Positions 1 to 7,344 of a stretch of DNA of 35,970 nt are shown piece by piece. The DNA comes from SAR202 cluster bacterium bin90. Its GTDB lineage: Bacteria > Chloroflexota > Dehalococcoidia > Lucifugimonadales > JADFKI01. Numbering within the stretch: the stretch's first letter is position 1; each line of letters begins with the position of its first letter. Below the pieces are notes generated by a model. That model saw only the letters and a program-made list of their open reading frames with translations, made no database searches and had not been told where the DNA came from. The translations under genes and the position numbers were made by a program. Location of the stretch: assembly GCA_002238855.1 (NCBI GenBank), contig MPND01000038.1, forward strand, positions 1-35,970, in the 5' to 3' direction.

Positions 1-11
1 TTACCGCACCG

Positions 12-995
12 GTGAGGCTCAGGAACGACAATTACAAACGACAGTTACACCGAAAACGACAATTACATCCGACACTGAACGGTCAAAGTAACTGGCGCAA
101 ATCGGTCAGAATAAATGTCGTTGACCAGAAGCTACTGGACGTGCGGACCGCTAGCCTTCTCGGAATGGATGAAGCCTTCACACCGCCACTGCATATGACT
201 TCAATGGCGTGGTTCACGGATGGTGACCACTGGCCGGGTGGAGCCTCTTATACTGGCGCTGATGTCGTAGAAGTCGATTTCACGATACACAATGACATCG
301 TTCTCGACGACAGCACCGCAGACTTCACATTGTATTTCATGATTTTGGCCGAGAAAATTTCCGAAACCTCTTTCTACCTGGGATTGCAGATCGATGAGAA
401 TGACCATGCGGGTGTGGGACACGGCAAGAGGCTAATCTTCTCTCGCTGGGGAACGCGCGACCTCAATAACGTGCGCCTGCCTGAAGAGAACTCGTGGAGC
501 CAGTCATCAGGGCATGAAGGGGACTTCGTTGGGGCGAGAATCGCGTACAACTGGGGAGCCGGAGACTACAAGGTAAAACTCGCCGCAGAGGACCGCGAAG
601 ACTCTGAAGGCAGATGGTTTGGTGTCTGGATAACTGACAAGAGCACCGACGAAACCACCTGGGGCGGTTCGCTCCGCTTCCCCTTTAAGGACGGCCAAGC
701 AAGGGTCAGAGCGACAGCAGTTAATTCCGTAGTTGAGGTCGTGGGAGGTGTGTCCATAACACCTCGGGACATACCGGCGTGGCATCTGAGCATGAGCAGA
801 CCCAGCTACACCTTCGGCACGTACACTTTCCAGCCAACCTACTACCTCAATCGTTATTCCCACCGAAAGGGCAGCGAGTATATTGCAATGCCTAATAGCG
901 ACATATCATACGACAGCGCGAACGACGAGATGCACTTCCGTGTGGGCGGCACAACCCAGAGAACAGGAGGCGAAGGATTTGTTGTCCTTCAGTAG
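12..995 (+). CDS. Secreted-type protein with DUF3472-like domain, possibly 5'-truncated
   Basis: Function unknown. The reading frame is open to the left edge with no in-frame stop, so the GTG at 12 is only the first available start and the true N-terminus may lie outside the window. No signal peptide is visible. Residues about 85-235 contain a beta-rich block with FSRWGT, a Y-N-W-G-x-G-x-Y segment and GRWFGVWITD. The same order of motifs occurs in the secreted protein at 7345-9435 (FNRWGT, YDWSKGSY, GRWFGLWITD), and the homology continues through DIPAW/DIPVF to HFRVGGTT/IMRVGGAT. The W-x-x-G-x-Y followed by W-F-G-x-W pattern resembles DUF3472-type carbohydrate-associated domains; that family call is tentative. 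The first 25 residues are rich in repeated DNA-level motifs and the frame is uncertain there. It is probably the C-terminal part of a larger exported protein. Confidence 0.6.
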   Translation: MRLRNDNYKRQLHRKRQLHPTLNGQSNWRKSVRINVVDQKLLDVRTASLLGMDEAFTPPLHMTSMAWFTDGDHWPGGASYTGADVVEVDFTIHNDIVLDDSTADFTLYFMILAEKISETSFYLGLQIDENDHAGVGHGKRLIFSRWGTRDLNNVRLPEENSWSQSSGHEGDFVGARIAYNWGAGDYKVKLAAEDREDSEGRWFGVWITDKSTDETTWGGSLRFPFKDGQARVRATAVNSVVEVVGGVSITPRDIPAWHLSMSRPSYTFGTYTFQPTYYLNRYSHRKGSEYIAMPNSDISYDSANDEMHFRVGGTTQRTGGEGFVVLQ

Positions 996-1550
996 CGCCT
1001 GCTGACATTCAGCTTCTGCGTTGCTTGACTCGGCGGAGTAAGAACGCCGGTGCTGTGATTTCCAAGAAGTTCGCAGAAGTAATTTTCGATGGTAAAGGGC
1101 GGTCGTTGTTCACCGCCCATTACAAAAGGGATCTCTTCCATCTATTTCATCTAGATGCCAGATAACTAGCGATTGCCGGTTGCCTCACCTAAGTGCGGCA
1201 TAAATGCGGTTATCCCGCGTTTGGTCGGTTGTAAGGCACCCTTGATGTAATAAATTGCGGTAGTTCCTTGCACGCCTGAACTGGACAACCTAACCCGAAT
1301 TTCAGACTCTCCTCGCGCTAACTGTGCCAGATAGCATTATTTTCCATATCAAGATGTAAACGGCGGAGCGATAATGTACCTCGAACCGGCTTCACAGTCC
1401 AGAAGAGTGCCGCCCGTCAGTCGCCCAAAGCTCAGCCCGAAGCGGTACACTTCCGCCAGAGACCTGCCCGACCATGAACCACACTCTGCGCATTCTACAC
1501 AAGACAAGCACCCCGCAGCCTCCGATTGAGCAGCTTCGACGAGGAACATA
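996..1550. other. Intergenic region, no gene supported
   Basis: About 555 bases without a convincing gene. It contains a perfect 7-bp hairpin at 1097-1118 and AT-richer stretches around 1140-1260 and 1335-1380. An open frame on the minus strand over 1349-1738 overlaps the start of the next gene and has no family signature, so it was not called. Confidence 0.5.
1097..1118. terminator. Hairpin downstream of the first gene
   Basis: Arms GGGCGGT (1097-1103) and ACCGCCC (1112-1118) pair perfectly around an 8-base loop. There is no clear T-run after it, so an intrinsic terminator is possible but weak. It lies about 100 bases beyond the stop of the upstream gene. Confidence 0.3.
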
Positions 1551-2294
1551 ATGTCGACATACCAGCAATGCGAGAACTGTCTCCGGCCGATTAGCTCGCT
1601 CACCGATTCCATTTGCTGGGAATGCAGGCTTGCGGCCGACAACGCCACTTCCACAGGCGGCTTAAATCTCGGCAACATCAGTCTCCCGACCATACTACTG
1701 GTCCTAGCCAGTCCCGTGATCATCTGGGTCGGCCTCATTATGTATCTATTCGTAATAGCCGCCTACATTCTGACGGCTTCGATCGTGCCACTGGCCTTCA
1801 GCATCATATCGATCTATCTGGTCGCCCCTCTGTCCGGCTCAGGCTTCCCAGCCATACCGTCCGCCGTGCTACCTGCCCTTACATTCATCTACTTAGGAAC
1901 ACTCGTCAGAATGCTGATATTCATAAAAGGCAGGGGAAGAAAAGGACTCGCATTCATACTCGGATATTTCTTACTCGCACTCACAACCGGTCTGATCCTT
2001 ACATACACAGGAGTACGACCTTTTTCGCTTGACATGCCACAAGCGGCGACAGGGATAGCCGCCGCACTTCAAAACAACGCCATCATCATTGCGGACGATC
2101 TACAATGGCACTTTCAGATGCTCGCCCCAACCATCAGGGGAGCATCCGAACTCGTCGCAGGAATTGACCCCGGACTCTTCTCCGTTTCGGTCGTAGTCTA
2201 CTGCTCCATCTTCCTGATGGAAACGGTTCTCTTGGTGAGACTAATGGAAAGGAGATCCAAGAAAGCTCTCGCACGCCGAGCCAGCAGATCATAG
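1551..2294 (+). CDS. Zinc-ribbon multi-pass membrane protein, unknown function
   Basis: The 247-aa product starts with a short zinc-ribbon-like knuckle: C7-x2-C10 and, after about 12 residues, C23-x2-C26. Several hydrophobic segments follow at about 45-65, 65-95, 105-125, 135-155 and 212-232, and the C-terminus is basic (RRSKKALARRASRS). This topology of N-terminal zinc ribbon plus 4-5 membrane helices is common in uncharacterised bacterial membrane proteins. The ATG is preceded by GAGGA at a good distance (about 6 bases), which supports this start. It stands alone, with no obvious operon partner. The role cannot be assigned from sequence. Confidence 0.75.
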   Translation: MSTYQQCENCLRPISSLTDSICWECRLAADNATSTGGLNLGNISLPTILLVLASPVIIWVGLIMYLFVIAAYILTASIVPLAFSIISIYLVAPLSGSGFPAIPSAVLPALTFIYLGTLVRMLIFIKGRGRKGLAFILGYFLLALTTGLILTYTGVRPFSLDMPQAATGIAAALQNNAIIIADDLQWHFQMLAPTIRGASELVAGIDPGLFSVSVVVYCSIFLMETVLLVRLMERRSKKALARRASRS

Positions 2295-2766
2295 ATGCTC
2301 TGCCACGGCGCTACGCCCACTTTCACCTAATCTAACACGCCCCGTAGCCCAAGGCCGTCCACCTCGGTACAAACGACTACACCCGCCCCGGGAACCAGAC
2401 CCCCGGAGAAGACCTTCAACGACAGACTCCCAAACACAAACAGGTAGAATGGCGGGTAGAATCGCTATTCGAACGTCTCCATTACAGATTTATCCATGAC
2501 CACCGAGTCGGTCTTTGAAAGCTGGATGGGCGAGACATCGGCGGAGTGAGGGTGCTTCGGAAGCTGCGTCCTTGCCTCCGGCTAAATGTGGTATAACGGG
2601 AAATACCTGCCGTATAAATGCGGTCATACGGCCTTTGCCTACAAGAATCTGGCGGCGGCTGGAGTCGTGCAATTAACCCAAAACCTCTCCTGAAATGCTT
2701 CACTCCTCGAGGACTTACTAGGCCACGCAGACCAGCCTTTCCAACCCCTGTAGCCGGCGCCGGTGG
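2295..2766. other. Intergenic region with an inverted repeat
   Basis: About 470 bases with no supported gene. An inverted repeat with 7-bp arms GCCGTAT (2609-2615) and ATACGGC (2626-2632) sits around 2609-2632. The short open frames here lack start signals and family motifs. Confidence 0.45.
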
Positions 2767-3192
2767 TTATCCGACTTCCACTTCCTCCCGGAAAGGATTT
2801 ATCACCTGCAGGCCATCGTAGTCTTGCTGCGCGCTCAGGTCTTTGGAATGGACTGCATCGCACCCCAGGGCACAAGCTGCCGCCAGAATCGCACCGTCCC
2901 AATGGGACAGCCGATAGCGGCTGCTGATCGCTACGGCGTCACGGAACACGTCAAGCGTGACATCCTGAACAGGAAACCTCAGGAGAGTTCCCAGAAAAGC
3001 CAACGCGTCATCGTGGGTCAGACGATCCAAGCGTGTGCGGCGTGTTGCCTGGTAATAGAGCTCTTGAAATACCTGCACCGAGACCGCCAGGTCAGACCGT
3101 CTGAGCAAATCACGGGCGAGTCGGCGTTTGTGGGCATCTTCCCGCAACGGGCTGACCGCGTAGAGCAGCACGTTGGTGTCAGTGAGCCGCAT
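2767..3192 (-). CDS. vapC: VapC-family PIN-domain toxin (ribonuclease)
   Basis: The 141-aa protein is the size of a VapC toxin. These are Mg-dependent ribonucleases that cut tRNA, rRNA or mRNA when freed from their antitoxin. The four acidic PIN residues are visible: D5 in the LTDTNVLLY start motif, E44 in VFQELYY, D99 in SHWDGAILAAA and D118 in HSKDLS. The hydrophobic spacing and the helix AILAAACALGCDAVHSKDL are typical of the family. Its start overlaps the end of the antitoxin gene by 14 bases, so the two are translationally coupled in one operon with the antitoxin first, the standard order. The active-site set is complete, so the toxin is probably functional. Its RNA target cannot be read from sequence. 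Confidence 0.92.
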   Translation of the reverse strand: MRLTDTNVLLYAVSPLREDAHKRRLARDLLRRSDLAVSVQVFQELYYQATRRTRLDRLTHDDALAFLGTLLRFPVQDVTLDVFRDAVAISSRYRLSHWDGAILAAACALGCDAVHSKDLSAQQDYDGLQVINPFREEVEVG

Positions 3193-3481
3193 TGACCCTC
3201 TCGGTCACCTCGGCGTACAGCTCATCGCGAGTCAACCTTTCCGACACTCCCACACCACGGGCATCGAAGTCCGCAAGCACTTCGTCCAAGTCGCGTGGAC
3301 GAAGCGCAACGGGCATTTCCTCTTGATTCGGGACGGTGGACATGCTGGTGACGGGCCTGTCTGCTGCGATGCTTCGCAGGAACTCCCTTACCAACGCCGA
3401 AACCGACGTGTCCAACTCCGCCACGCGGATGTGCGCCATTCGATGGGTCTCCTCGTCAACGCATACCGTGATGTTCTTCAT
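3179..3481 (-). CDS. vapB: VapB-like antitoxin, ribbon-helix-helix type
   Basis: The 100-aa product begins MKNITVCVDEETHRMAHIRVAE. This is a short beta strand followed by a helix, as in ribbon-helix-helix (CopG/Arc-type) antitoxins that bind their own promoter. The C-terminal half is acidic and probably wraps the toxin. The start at 3481 was chosen because GAGGG lies just upstream at good spacing and the RHH strand begins at residue 3. The frame is open 22 codons further upstream, but that extension has no domain character. It overlaps vapC by 14 bases. Autoregulation by the TA complex is expected for the family, and TGTGA half-sites lie directly upstream. Confidence 0.85.
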   Translation of the reverse strand: MKNITVCVDEETHRMAHIRVAELDTSVSALVREFLRSIAADRPVTSMSTVPNQEEMPVALRPRDLDEVLADFDARGVGVSERLTRDELYAEVTERVNAAH

Positions 3482-3490
3482 TGGGTTACC

Positions 3491-3514
3491 CTCACAGAAA
3501 ATGTGATTCACAGA
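3491..3514 (-). promoter_or_regulatory. Candidate vapBC operator
   Basis: A perfect palindrome of 5-bp arms (TGTGA, one base, TCACA) lies at 3502-3512, with a further TGTGA half-site on the minus strand at 3492-3496. All are within about 30 bases upstream of the antitoxin start. RHH antitoxins bind short repeated half-sites, so this is a natural operator candidate. No binding evidence exists here. Confidence 0.35.
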
Positions 3515-3530
3515 ATAGCGGCACAGAAGT

Positions 3531-3797
3531 TCACCGCTCAAGAGCATCCGGTTCCATCTCCAAGCCCGCAGACCGTACGTCCAAGTTGCCCGTCACTACG
3601 TCGGCCGTCAGGTAGGTGCGGTACTTCTCCGGCTGTTCGATCTGGCGGCAGGCGATAGCAATGGCGGAATAGATGTCGTCATGAAGTTCACGTCGCAAGA
3701 GTTTCGTGTAAAATATTGCATGTGCTAAGCGATCCCGTCGAGCGACCAGGATGATACAGCTGCTCGTGTCCAGGAGTCCTGGCTCAGCGCTCATCAT
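3531..3797 (-). pseudogene. Probable PIN-domain remnant / small hypothetical
   Basis: The 88-residue frame begins with GLLDTSSCIILVARRDR, which resembles the first strand of a PIN domain with its catalytic Asp. The rest does not continue as a PIN fold; it contains KLLRRELHDDIYSAIAIACRQIEQ and an acidic tail. No good ribosome site precedes the ATG. It lies directly upstream of vapBC on the same strand. It may be the remains of a second toxin gene joined to other sequence, or a small protein of unknown function. Confidence 0.35.
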
Positions 3798-4022
3798 GCG
3801 CTCAGGACTCAGGACAGTATCTGCCGAATGCCACTCTTGCCCACATCACCCAACTCATCGCAGAAAAACTGAATGACAGCGCAGACCCCGGCAGATACTA
3901 CCGCCGACTCCCACCTCTGGAACGTACGATGAATCGTGCTGTCATCACCCAGATGCTTCGGCAGCCCGTCCTGCTGACGGTCGGACTACATTCGGTAGAT
4001 GTTCGTCGCGTCCTGCTTCCAG
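3798..4022. other. Short intergenic stretch with a coding-like + strand fragment
   Basis: From about 3800 to 3940 the + strand reads through a coding-like stretch (ATLAHITQLIAEKLNDSADP, then RYYRRLPPLERTMNR) without a start codon or a recognisable family. It looks like a fragment of a lost gene. Nothing else is supported. Confidence 0.25.
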
Positions 4023-5246
4023 TCAATCCTCGACTTGGTCGGTGCGTATTTGGATCAGTGACGAGCATATGACGAGCAAGAGCGGCGCGAAGCTGATGAT
4101 GGTCATAGCGAGTCTCAGGTCGCCGAGCCTGTCCTGGAGCGCGCCGACCAGCGCCGGTCCGGTGGCTACCCCGAACGTGCCTAGCGTCATCATGAGAGAT
4201 AGCGCAACCGTGGACTCCCGCGGCCTTATGCCGGGCAGGTAGAATGGTATCGAGTTGAGGATTGGCCAGTATCCCTGCGCCACACCGCTGACGAGCGTTA
4301 TAACGATGAGCAGAGGGATCGAGTCTGTGAGAATCATTGCCAGGTAGGTCACCACCATAGTAACACCAATCGCCTGGAGGATGTTCCTGCGCCTGTTTCC
4401 GCTCACTCTCGGCACGATCCGGCTGAGCGCGATCCCCGACGGCCCACCCACAGCAATGCCGATTGCCAGCAGCAGCCCAGTCCAGTTGAGGGACACGTCG
4501 TACACGTCCAGCATCAGGGTGGGGTAGAAGTTCACGAATGACGACCACGCCATCGTCGTTCCCATCGATCCTGCGCCCGCTATCCATAGCTCCTTGTATC
4601 CCATCACGCGCTTGATGATTCCGAGCCTATCGTCGGCGGGATCTGCCTCCTGTGGCTGCGATTCGGCATTATCATCACCGTCGCTTCCCAGGATCGTCCA
4701 GAGCACTGCCAGAACTCCGAGAGTCACCGCGAAGGTCAGCAGTACGCGCCGCCAGTCATCGCCGACGCGACTCAGGATGATTGGTGTCAGGACTAATCCG
4801 CCACCGACGACAAGACCGAACAGCAGGTTGTACACGCCGGAGACAAGGATGAACTCCCTTGGCGTGAACAGTCGGTGCATGAGCAGGACGCGGGCGGGCT
4901 CACGAGCGAGTGTCGATATGCCGAAGCCCAGGCGTCCGAGCAGCACGATGGCGAAGTTGGGTCCCCAGCCCTGCACGAACATCAGCGCAGAACTCAGCGC
5001 GAATGTAACCGTGGTAAGAATCTTTGGCCTGTACCTGGACACCCACCAGCTTATGGGCAGCGTCAGAAACAGGTTTCCGAGGAACGCCGCAGAGCCGTAG
5101 AAGCCCTGCTGTGTGGGCGTGAGGCCGAGGTCGGCGCTGATCGAGGGCAGCAGCAGTCCGACACTTATGACCATCATGAAGCCGGCGACGCTCGATAGAA
5201 GCCAGAGGCCCATGATAGCCCAGCGGTGTTTCATCGGGTTCGTCAT
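4023..5246 (-). CDS. Major facilitator superfamily (MFS) transporter
   Basis: The product of about 407 aa has roughly 12 hydrophobic helices in two six-helix halves separated by a charged loop (about residues 190-215, rich in D/E/Q). This is the normal size and layout of an MFS secondary transporter in the inner membrane. SWWVSRYRPK after the second helix fits the family's loop 2-3 motif. The substrate is unknown. Starts are possible at GTG 5255, ATG 5246 or ATG 5234. 5246 was taken as the first ATG, although GTGAGG sits very close to it, so the start is uncertain. The gene is monocistronic, and the nearest gene is the divergent SDR at 5569. No regulator is adjacent. Confidence 0.85.
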   Translation of the reverse strand: MTNPMKHRWAIMGLWLLSSVAGFMMVISVGLLLPSISADLGLTPTQQGFYGSAAFLGNLFLTLPISWWVSRYRPKILTTVTFALSSALMFVQGWGPNFAIVLLGRLGFGISTLAREPARVLLMHRLFTPREFILVSGVYNLLFGLVVGGGLVLTPIILSRVGDDWRRVLLTFAVTLGVLAVLWTILGSDGDDNAESQPQEADPADDRLGIIKRVMGYKELWIAGAGSMGTTMAWSSFVNFYPTLMLDVYDVSLNWTGLLLAIGIAVGGPSGIALSRIVPRVSGNRRRNILQAIGVTMVVTYLAMILTDSIPLLIVITLVSGVAQGYWPILNSIPFYLPGIRPRESTVALSLMMTLGTFGVATGPALVGALQDRLGDLRLAMTIISFAPLLLVICSSLIQIRTDQVED

Positions 5247-5527
5247 CTGCCTCACGGGCGGAATAAGTACAGGCCAGTGTGGTGCTGTTGTTCAGGATAA
5301 GTGTCAGTGTGAATGACCGGCATATATGTCACCAACTAATTCGGTGATGGTATCAGATCAGGTCGCCTCAGACGTCAGTCGTGATGGCAACATGCGTGGA
5401 CTTTCGGTGCTCATGTACTTCCTCAGCGTCACAAGCTCCATCTTGCGGCCATCGTCGCTGACCACTTAGCTTGACATTATCGCCGAGCAGCAACAAGCCG
5501 GACGAATGAAAAGGTTCTCGTCTCACC
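5247..5527. other. Divergent intergenic region between transporter and SDR genes
   Basis: It holds an inverted repeat with 5-bp arms TCACC (5329-5333) and GGTGA (5343-5347) and an unpaired TTGACA at 5471-5476 that has no -10 at proper spacing. No gene is seen. Confidence 0.4.
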
Positions 5528-5536
5528 TGCTATAAT
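5528..5536 (+). promoter_or_regulatory. Extended -10 promoter for the SDR gene
   Basis: TGC directly followed by a perfect TATAAT (5531-5536) forms an extended -10 element. A start site near 5543 would leave a 25-base leader carrying AAGGAGG (about 5551-5557). No good -35 is present, as is usual for extended -10 promoters. Confidence 0.6.
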
Positions 5537-5568
5537 CGGCGGCAGCAGTTAAGGAGGCCGGGCTGATA

Positions 5569-6360
5569 ATGGACTTGGAATTGAACGGTAAGGTAGCGAT
5601 TGTGGGCGGCGCCAGCAAAGGGCTGGGGCGCGCGTGCTCGGAGGTGCTGGCAGAGGAGGGCGTGCGGGTGGCGATGTGCGCGCGCACGGCGTCAGACCTG
5701 GAACGGACGGCGGACGAGATACGGGACGCTACGGGGGCAGAGATTTTCACCTTTGCCGGCGACCTTGACAAGGAAGAGACCATCGCCGAACTGGTGGCCG
5801 GTACGGTGGAACGCTTCGGGCAGCTGGACATCATGGTGAATAACTCCGGCGGGCCACCGCAAGCCTTCGCCGTGGATTCCACCGAAGAACAGTGGCAGGT
5901 GTCGGCGAATCGCTCGCTGTTCTTCTTTGCGCGGATGACTCGCGAGGCGCTGCCGCATCTGCGGGCACAAGGCGGCGGACGCATCATCAATATCCTGGCC
6001 AGCACGGTTTATACGCCGATACCGAACCTGGCGCTTTCGGCGGCGACGCGGATGGGCGTCATCGGGTTTATGAAGAATCTGTCAGACGACATAGGGCACG
6101 AGAACATACTCATCAACAACGTGTGCCCCGGCAGCATCATGTCGGAGCGGATGATGGAAAACGTCGAGGATCGGGCGCGGTCGCAGGGGATTTCCATTGA
6201 AGATGCCCTGGCGCAGAGGGCGGAACAGACGGCATTGAAGCGCATCGGCGAGCCCCGGGAACTGGCGTACCTGGTAGCGTTCCTGGCGTCGTCACGGTCG
6301 AGCTACATCACGGGCACGACGATGCTGGTGGACGGCGGACTGGTACGGTCGGTGATGTAG
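5569..6360 (+). CDS. SDR-family oxidoreductase (FabG-like, divergent active site)
   Basis: The 263-aa product has the full length of a classical short-chain dehydrogenase/reductase, a soluble NAD(P)-dependent Rossmann enzyme. The cofactor motif GASKGLG is at 14-20, D65 is in the AGDLD segment, NNSGG is at 91-95, the catalytic-strand Ser is S145, and PGS is at 187-189. At the position of the usual YxxxK the sequence reads S157-A-A-T-R161, so both the catalytic Tyr and Lys are replaced. The same Ser/Arg-type replacement is seen in a known divergent SDR group, so the gene need not be dead. The C-terminal YITGTTMLVDGGL is typical. Start supported by AAGGAGG and the extended -10 upstream. The substrate is unknown. 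Confidence 0.88.
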   Translation: MDLELNGKVAIVGGASKGLGRACSEVLAEEGVRVAMCARTASDLERTADEIRDATGAEIFTFAGDLDKEETIAELVAGTVERFGQLDIMVNNSGGPPQAFAVDSTEEQWQVSANRSLFFFARMTREALPHLRAQGGGRIINILASTVYTPIPNLALSAATRMGVIGFMKNLSDDIGHENILINNVCPGSIMSERMMENVEDRARSQGISIEDALAQRAEQTALKRIGEPRELAYLVAFLASSRSSYITGTTMLVDGGLVRSVM

Positions 6361-6410
6361 ATCACCCTCACCCCGGCCTTCTCCCACCAAAGGAGAGGGA
6401 GTCCGATAGC
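6361..6410. repeat. Short CCCTCACCCC/GGAGAGGG-type intergenic element
   Basis: Directly after the SDR stop lies a C-rich block followed by GGAGAGGGAG that could fold imperfectly. It resembles short dispersed intergenic repeats found in many bacteria. It may act as a weak terminator. Only one copy is seen in this window. Confidence 0.25.
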
Positions 6411-6473
6411 CGCTTACCTCAAGGCCGGTATTCAATCAGATTGGACATGCTTAAGCGGAGGATGGCATAAGCA

Positions 6474-6857
6474 ATGAAGGAGCAGGACGTTCAGAATTGG
6501 CTGAATGAGTATGGCCGTGCCTGGGTGAATGGCGATCCAGACCATCTGGTGACGCTGTTTTTCGACACGGCCACCTATCGAGAAACGCCCTTCGATGACC
6601 CGATGAATGGACGGGACCAAATACGGGAATATTGGCAAAATGGCGCGGCAGACGCACAGGAAAACGTTGAGTTCACGTCGCAGGTCTGGGCAACGAAGAA
6701 CAATGCGGCGATTGCTGGCTGGCAAGCTCGCTTTACCAGGAAAGCATCCGGGGCGCGGGTCGAACTCGATGGAACATTCAGGCTTGTATTTTCAAATGAA
6801 CAGGGCACTCTTAAGTGCATAGCACTCGAAGAGTGGTGGCATATCAGAGAATCCTGA
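6474..6857 (+). CDS. SnoaL-like / NTF2-fold protein
   Basis: The 127-aa product has the size and pattern of the NTF2-like superfamily (SnoaL-like group). An N-terminal helix with WLNEYGRAWVNGDPDHLVTLF is followed by ATYRETPFDDPMNGRDQIREYW and a beta-rich half ending LEEWWHIRES. The GDPDxLxxLFxxxAxYRExPFxxPxxGxxxIxxYW signature is a familiar one for this group. Such proteins form small barrels acting as isomerases, hydrolases or ligand binders; the activity here cannot be told. GGAGG lies upstream of the ATG at slightly long spacing. It follows the SDR by 113 bases on the same strand, so the two may be co-transcribed and work on the same small molecule. Confidence 0.8.
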   Translation: MKEQDVQNWLNEYGRAWVNGDPDHLVTLFFDTATYRETPFDDPMNGRDQIREYWQNGAADAQENVEFTSQVWATKNNAAIAGWQARFTRKASGARVELDGTFRLVFSNEQGTLKCIALEEWWHIRES

Positions 6858-7344
6858 GGCGGCCTGCGCCGCAAGGCTCATGGCCGAAAAGAGGTCCCGC
6901 ATCGCCCGGCGTGCCGCAAGGATCCACTGGAAATATGAGGCCGAGAAGTGCCATTCGGAGATTCTCCCCTTCACGAGACGCAGCACGTCCTTCGGGTGGG
7001 GCTGACTATGGGTGCATAGCCCGAATCAATTGGGGCGTCGCGGCACAGTGGTTGAAATTGAGCCGCGTGGTTCGAATTGCTCTGCGTGGATACTGCTCCC
7101 TTTTCGGCCGTAAGGCGCTAGGCCACGGCACATCCTGCCGGCCGCTAATCGGCTGCCTACCGGCAATGCTTATTCCAAGAGTGGGCGCATGACGTGAATT
7201 GGTCGCAAGAAGTATTGGATTTCCCGCAGCGTTACTTCCGTTTACGTCCGCGCTGATTCGGGTTTGCGCTCTCGGAAGACAAGGGGGCCCAGGTGAATAC
7301 CTGGGCCCCATATATGTTGGAGCGATGCGCCCGACCTTGGGGGC
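6858..7344. other. Intergenic region between convergent genes
   Basis: Nearly 490 bases. A minus-strand stretch around 6850-6990 (with WILAARRAMRDLFSAMSLAAQAA) has coding-like composition but no recognisable family and runs into the SnoaL-like gene; it may be a gene remnant. The rest holds the strong hairpin annotated separately. Confidence 0.4.
7284..7309 (-). terminator. Strong 11-bp hairpin between convergent genes
   Basis: Arms GGGGCCCAGGT (7284-7294) and ACCTGGGCCCC (7299-7309) are perfectly complementary around a 4-base loop. The hairpin lies 35 bases past the stop of the minus-strand secreted-protein gene. There is no long T-run on either side, so it may also act as a bidirectional barrier or mRNA-end stabiliser. 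Confidence 0.6.

Noticed and set aside
5471..5499. TTGACA upstream of the SDR gene as a -35 box
   Set aside because: No -10 at 16-18 bases; the extended -10 at 5528-5536 explains the promoter better.
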